From contig DCGX01000052.1 of assembly GCA_002315505.1 (NCBI GenBank), forward strand, positions 1 through 8,439: a stretch of DNA of 8,439 bases, read 5' to 3'. The notes beneath the pieces were generated by a model that had not been told where the DNA came from, ran no database searches, and was given only the letters and a program-made list of their open reading frames with translations. The stretch's first letter is position 1, and every line of letters begins with the position of its first letter. The translations under genes were made by a program, and so were the position numbers. The stretch is from Ruminococcaceae bacterium UBA1767. Its GTDB lineage: Bacteria; Bacillota; Clostridia; Oscillospirales; Acutalibacteraceae. This document shows positions 4,934 to 8,439 of this stretch, piece after piece.

Positions 4934-7171
4934 TTATGATTTCTTTGTCTTCTTCTTTTTTATAATAACCAAAGTCACGATAGCAGCCACCGCAACTGCA
5001 CAACCGGCGATTATTGCAATATTACCCGGAGTAATTACGGAGGATGTATAGACATTTCCGACCGAATAGAACAGATAAATTCCATTGAACTCATCGTTAT
5101 ATGTATACTTTTCGTCAACAAGGTTTACGGCATTCTTCTCACCGAACATTGTAAGAGGAACATTGCTTCCTGCTGAATTGTTGCCCTTTTTGCAAAGGAA
5201 TTCCGCTTTTATAGGTTTGCCTGCGGTGGTATCCTTCGTGCTGTACAGAGCAAGCCACTCCTTACCGATATCGCCGTTAAGGTCACCGAAATCTTTGAGG
5301 ATTTCACTTTTTTCATCTGAAAATCCTGATTCCTTACGGTTACACGTAACTGCAGAATAATAAGTATATGTGTTTTTTCCGTCTGCATCTGTTGATTCAT
5401 CAACCATGTATACAGGAATTGGTGTTTTTTCGGTATGGTAATATTTTTGAATGTCTTTCCAGGCGGAAATGAGAGAAATTACAGAGAAAATAACCATAAT
5501 TACGCAAATAACATTACCGATTCTGTTAAGCAGCTTATAAGAATTTGCAAGCGGAGTCATTGTGTTTGTGTTGCAAACTTCATTTTTCATAAACAAAGAG
5601 CAATCCTCAGAGAAGGTACCATCCATAAATTGTTTCGTGATTTCTTCAACTTCATCAGAAGCTATTTTTGCAACCTTGTATTTACAGGCCGAATCAACGC
5701 AAACCCACTTGGTGATATTTTCCGAAACAAGAGTATTCATCTTGTTTTTTATCATACTTGCAGCAACCTTGCATCCGATTGTGGCAATAGCACTGACAGC
5801 AAATCCCGTCAGAGAAAGTATTGTTGTTGTGCTTGCTGAGTCCGAAAGCCAGTTGGACATGTAATTGTCGGTGGAAGAATCCCTGAGATTTTTTGCTTCA
5901 TTAGTAAGAGCAACACCGCCCTCAAATACCTGTCTGTTGATTCCGGCATAAGCAGAAACGGTTTTAGCCTTGTCAATAATCTCAGCCTTGATTTTATCGA
6001 AGTTTAACTTCCATGCATCGTTATCCATTATGCCGTTGTCGAACAGCTGTGAAAGGCTGACATACTGAAGGCAGGCAGCCTGTCCGTCGGAAAGCGATGC
6101 CGCCAGAGGATAAAGCATATATCTGTCTTCGTTGATAAAGTCATAATCCTCGGATGTAAGGAAAGCATAGAGATTTCCGTCTTCATATTCTGTATCCGAA
6201 AGAGCAAGATAAAGGTTTCTTGTGTTACAGAATGCAATATAGTCGCCATCTTTTCCGTTATCCTTAAAATATTTGATAATTGCATCCTCGTCAGTTTCTT
6301 CAAACATTTCACTGTTTGTATATACACCGAGAGCATTCTTGAATGTTTCAAGCTTTGCGGCAAGGATAATTGCAGTATCATCATAATCAGATGCAAGTGC
6401 TTTCTCAAGAGATGCACCATCTTTAATGTTATGAAGAGATGAATATGATGTTTCAAAATCATCATATGAACCCATATCGGAAAGACGCTCAACGAACGAA
6501 TCCTCCGATGTATCAGATGCGATACACAGATACTGTTCAATTGCAAGTGTTGCCTGTGAGTTGCCCTGCATCAGAATCTTTACCATATCGGCATGGTTGG
6601 ATTTTTCCTCTTCCGTGAGCTTGTCATATTCATCATCACCAAGCTCCTGAACGGTCTTGTTGAGAAGAAGCTCTCCCATGGTTTTGCCTGTATCGTCATC
6701 TGAAATTTTGTCAAGAAGGTCATGTGCCGCTTTGGCTTTATACAATCCCTTCTGATAATTTTCACGATATTCATCGAGGGATGCAGTAAGCTGTGAAACA
6801 AAGATTTCAATTTCCTTAGCCTGCTCCTCGAGAACAAGCTCATAGGCCTCAAAGCTGTAGTTTCCCTTCATATTCATAGTCTTAAGGTCGGTGATAGCCT
6901 CGTCCGGATTTTTTGTTGTCTTATATCCGATGCATACCGCCCTTGCCGAATCGGCAATGGAATCAGCTTCCTCATTGAGGTCTGCATCTACCGGTGTGTA
7001 GCCATTGTTCGTGAGCCATTTTTTCGCATCATTCGCTGTTTTGCCGTAAGCAATTTTAACCTCGCTGATATATTCGTTTGAAGCAACCGCGGCAAATACA
7101 TCAAGCGGACACGAAATTGCAATTACCGCAATAAGGAACAATGTGATAATTCTTTTCAAAATCCTGTTCAT
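4934..7171 (-). CDS. Large exported, membrane-anchored protein of unknown function
   Basis: I place the start at the ATG at 7171-7169 (745 residues). It has a strong GGAGGGG ribosome binding site 5 nt upstream, followed directly by a signal peptide (basic MNRILKR, hydrophobic core 8-20, likely cleavage after DVFA at 24-27). The in-frame ATG 25 codons upstream would put untypical sequence before this. Residues 33-110 contain YISEVKIAYGK, a DLN turn, GYKTT (82-86) and AITDLKTMNMKGNYS. I recall similar blocks in uncharacterised surface proteins of gut Clostridia but cannot name the family. Residues 110-440 are acidic and probably mostly helical, with HADMVKILMQGN at 193-204. Hydrophobic segments lie at about 449-474, 550-570 and 714-737; the last is followed by KKKKTKKS, a C-terminal anchor with no LPXTG motif. 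About ten cysteines lie in the mature part. It is a single-gene transcript with a perfect promoter. Function unknown. Confidence 0.85.
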   Translation of the reverse strand: MNRILKRIITLFLIAVIAISCPLDVFAAVASNEYISEVKIAYGKTANDAKKWLTNNGYTPVDADLNEEADSIADSARAVCIGYKTTKNPDEAITDLKTMNMKGNYSFEAYELVLEEQAKEIEIFVSQLTASLDEYRENYQKGLYKAKAAHDLLDKISDDDTGKTMGELLLNKTVQELGDDEYDKLTEEEKSNHADMVKILMQGNSQATLAIEQYLCIASDTSEDSFVERLSDMGSYDDFETSYSSLHNIKDGASLEKALASDYDDTAIILAAKLETFKNALGVYTNSEMFEETDEDAIIKYFKDNGKDGDYIAFCNTRNLYLALSDTEYEDGNLYAFLTSEDYDFINEDRYMLYPLAASLSDGQAACLQYVSLSQLFDNGIMDNDAWKLNFDKIKAEIIDKAKTVSAYAGINRQVFEGGVALTNEAKNLRDSSTDNYMSNWLSDSASTTTILSLTGFAVSAIATIGCKVAASMIKNKMNTLVSENITKWVCVDSACKYKVAKIASDEVEEITKQFMDGTFSEDCSLFMKNEVCNTNTMTPLANSYKLLNRIGNVICVIMVIFSVISLISAWKDIQKYYHTEKTPIPVYMVDESTDADGKNTYTYYSAVTCNRKESGFSDEKSEILKDFGDLNGDIGKEWLALYSTKDTTAGKPIKAEFLCKKGNNSAGSNVPLTMFGEKNAVNLVDEKYTYNDEFNGIYLFYSVGNVYTSSVITPGNIAIIAGCAVAVAAIVTLVIIKKKKTKKS

Positions 7172-7187
7172 AAAACCCCTCCGTATC

Positions 7188-7210
7188 ATATATACAATCG
7201 TTGTATATAT
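7188..7210. promoter_or_regulatory. 23-bp dyad in the leader of the exported-protein gene
   Basis: ATATATACAA (7188-7197) and TTGTATATAT (7201-7210) form a perfect 10-bp inverted repeat around TCG. It lies between the expected transcription start (near 7225) and the ribosome binding site at 7177-7183 on the minus strand. A repressor bound here would block transcription. As RNA it would make a hairpin just upstream of the ribosome binding site. GntR-type regulators often use similar TGTATATA-type dyads, but no regulator gene is present here. Confidence 0.5.
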
Positions 7211-7231
7211 CGACAATATTCTATACTGTAA

Positions 7232-7260
7232 ATTATATTCTAACACTCAATATTTGTCAA
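7232..7260 (-). promoter_or_regulatory. Perfect sigma-A promoter of the exported-protein gene
   Basis: On the minus strand TTGACA (7260-7255) and TATAAT (7237-7232) both match the consensus, with the optimal 17-bp spacer. The leader to the ATG at 7171 would be about 54 nt and includes the dyad at 7188-7210. Confidence 0.88.
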
Positions 7261-7312
7261 CATAAGTTATTGTGTATCCGGTTTGAATAATTTCAAAAAC
7301 ATATGAAGTTAC

Positions 7313-7341
7313 TTGAAAAAAAACAAAAAATAATATATTAT
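7313..7341 (+). promoter_or_regulatory. Probable promoter of the GNAT-hydrolase operon
   Basis: TTGAAA (7313-7318) and TATTAT (7336-7341) are spaced by 17 bp, each one mismatch from consensus. The leader to the ATG at 7442 would be about 95 nt; I saw no riboswitch or attenuator in it. Confidence 0.6.
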
Positions 7342-7441
7342 GAGTGTGTTAATATTTATGCACAAAGTACATAAGCGAATGAAAAAGGCGGATATTTTAT
7401 TTTAGAATAGATATCTGAATTAATGATTGGAGAAATATGCG

Positions 7442-7963
7442 ATGAACACTTTTGAAATTCGTCCTGCAACAGAAGCGGACCTTGATTTTATTTTGCGTGT
7501 AAATGAAGAAAATGTTGAAGTGCTGTCACCTATGGACAGAAATAAACTGATTGAGTTTATGAAAATTTCGACATTGTTATGGATGGCATTTGTGAACGGG
7601 GAAAGAGCGGCATTTTTGATTGCTCTTGACGAAAAAGCAACAACCTATGACAGCGAAAATTATCGCTGGTTCAAGCAAAAATATGAGCATTTTCTGTACA
7701 TCGACAGAGTTGTTCTTGACAAGTCGTTTCGCAGAATAGGTCTTGGAAAAACACTTTATGAAAATGTGTTCAGCTTCGCTAAAGGAAATAATATTCCCGT
7801 GGTCACTGCGGAAATCGATACAATTCCTTATAATGAGTCAAGTCTTAATTTTCACAAGGCTATGGGCTTTAAAGAGGTCGGCACACAATTTGTGAGAAAC
7901 GGCAGTATCAAGGTATCACTGCAATCGGCAGAAGTCAGAACTTTATTGACAGATAATTTATAA
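7442..7963 (+). CDS. GNAT-family N-acetyltransferase (COG3818-like)
   Basis: The start is set at the ATG at 7442 (173 residues), 9 nt after GGAG (7429-7432). A TTG five codons upstream is also in frame but overlaps that ribosome binding site. The protein has the GNAT fold in order: FEIRPATEADLDFILRVNEENVEVLSP at the N-terminus, strand 4 and motif A at about 84-105 (LYIDRVVLDKSFRRIGLGK, with the acetyl-CoA pyrophosphate loop R97-R-I-G-L-G102), and motif B near 130-147 (NFHKAMGFKEVGTQF). The NEENVEVLSPMDR start, YDSENYRWF (69-77) and FLYIDRVV are what I recall of the COG3818 group of predicted acetyltransferases. These transfer acetyl from acetyl-CoA to an amine; the substrate of this group is not known to me. 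It probably acts in the cytoplasm. The hydrolase-like gene starts 18 nt after the stop, so the two are most likely co-transcribed. Confidence 0.88.
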   Translation: MNTFEIRPATEADLDFILRVNEENVEVLSPMDRNKLIEFMKISTLLWMAFVNGERAAFLIALDEKATTYDSENYRWFKQKYEHFLYIDRVVLDKSFRRIGLGKTLYENVFSFAKGNNIPVVTAEIDTIPYNESSLNFHKAMGFKEVGTQFVRNGSIKVSLQSAEVRTLLTDNL

Positions 7964-7981
7964 AAGCTCAGGAGGAAAAAT

Positions 7982-8439
7982 ATGACAACATCTTATGTAA
8001 AAAATCACAACGGAATTCCGACCTTGTTCGTGAATGAAAAACCTTTTCCTGCCTGTGCATATATGACATATCTCGAAGAACGCAACAGGTATTCGCAGTT
8101 TGCAAAAGCCGGTTACAAGCTCTTTTCCGTACCCGTTCTGTTTGCAGGAAAATGGATAAGCAAGGCTGAATGGTACAAACCGTTTCACGGTGGAATATTT
8201 GATAATAAAAACGAACCCGATTTTTATTCGGTTGAGCATTCGTTTTCGCTTGTGCTTGAGGCTTGCCCCGATGCACTGATTTTTCCGAGAATAAATATGT
8301 CTATGCCCGATTGGTGGCTCGAGGAAAATCCCGATTGCCTTGATTCTTCGGGAAAGAAAGAAAACCTTTGCTGTGAAAAATGGAAAAAGGATGTTGGCAT
8401 TCTTCTTGAAGTTTTCCTTAATTGGCTTGAAAATTCAAA
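7982..8439 (+). CDS. Glycoside-hydrolase-like TIM-barrel protein, N-terminus only
   Basis: The ATG follows a strong AGGAGG ribosome binding site (7970-7975), and the frame is open to the window edge (152 complete codons). It begins HNGIPTLFVNEKPFPACAYM, a short strand and turn typical of the start of beta-galactosidase-type (clan GH-A, GH35/GH42-like) barrels. Next comes a helix and strand, FAKAGYKLFSVPVLF (40-54), then PRINMSMPDWWLEENPD (102-118), the arginine-strand-WW region seen in such enzymes. The catalytic Glu residues would be further on, outside the window, so I cannot assign a family or substrate. There is no signal peptide, so it would act on sugars inside the cell. It is probably in an operon with the acetyltransferase 18 nt upstream. 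Confidence 0.7.
   Translation, partial: MTTSYVKNHNGIPTLFVNEKPFPACAYMTYLEERNRYSQFAKAGYKLFSVPVLFAGKWISKAEWYKPFHGGIFDNKNEPDFYSVEHSFSLVLEACPDALIFPRINMSMPDWWLEENPDCLDSSGKKENLCCEKWKKDVGILLEVFLNWLENS

Noticed and set aside
7172..7246. Longer start for the exported protein (25 more residues)
   Set aside because: The extra part overlaps the leader and dyad and would precede a clear signal peptide; the ribosome binding site fits the ATG at 7171.

Overview
The window looks like chromosome of an AT-rich Gram-positive anaerobe of the Clostridia (gut Ruminococcaceae/Oscillospirales-like). The grounds are low GC, strong GGAGG-type ribosome binding sites, consensus sigma-A promoters, a TnpV-type transposon protein and an ISL3 transposase remnant. 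The genus is an inference from style, not from a marker gene.

Layout. (1) Bases 1 to about 671 look like the end of an integrated mobile element: the 5' part of a minus-strand tnpV-like gene with its own promoter, then about 370 bp of AT-rich DNA with inverted repeats. (2) The element ends at base 672, inside the anticodon loop of a tRNA-Trp whose 5' half is absent. The displaced 3' half (672-716) still has the CCA end and its terminator, so this is very probably an attachment-site junction. It is followed by a cluster of GTGTCA repeats and two more terminator-like hairpins. (3) Bases 936-1367 hold no supported gene. (4) A single-gene unit (1433-2743) with a near-perfect promoter encodes a zinc-ribbon, one-TM protein with YD-like repeats on the far side of the membrane. 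(5) Bases 2744-3395 hold two long imperfect inverted repeats and a frameshifted C-terminal remnant of an ISL3-family transposase. (6) Bases 3396-4709 encode a NodB-fold polysaccharide deacetylase-like enzyme with no signal peptide and an extra C-terminal region. (7) On the minus strand, 7171-4934 encodes a large exported, membrane-anchored protein of unknown function with a consensus promoter and a 23-bp dyad in its leader. It converges with the deacetylase on a shared hairpin terminator. (8) A divergent plus-strand unit starts near 7341: a GNAT acetyltransferase (7442-7963), then, 18 nt later, the N-terminus of a glycoside-hydrolase-like TIM-barrel protein that runs off the window.

There is no multi-gene defence or biosynthetic system that I can support. 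The points most worth following are the tRNA-Trp junction, the structured DNA/RNA next to the ISL3 remnant, and the two uncharacterised envelope proteins. Each envelope protein is on its own transcript. The only visible operon is GNAT plus glycoside hydrolase.
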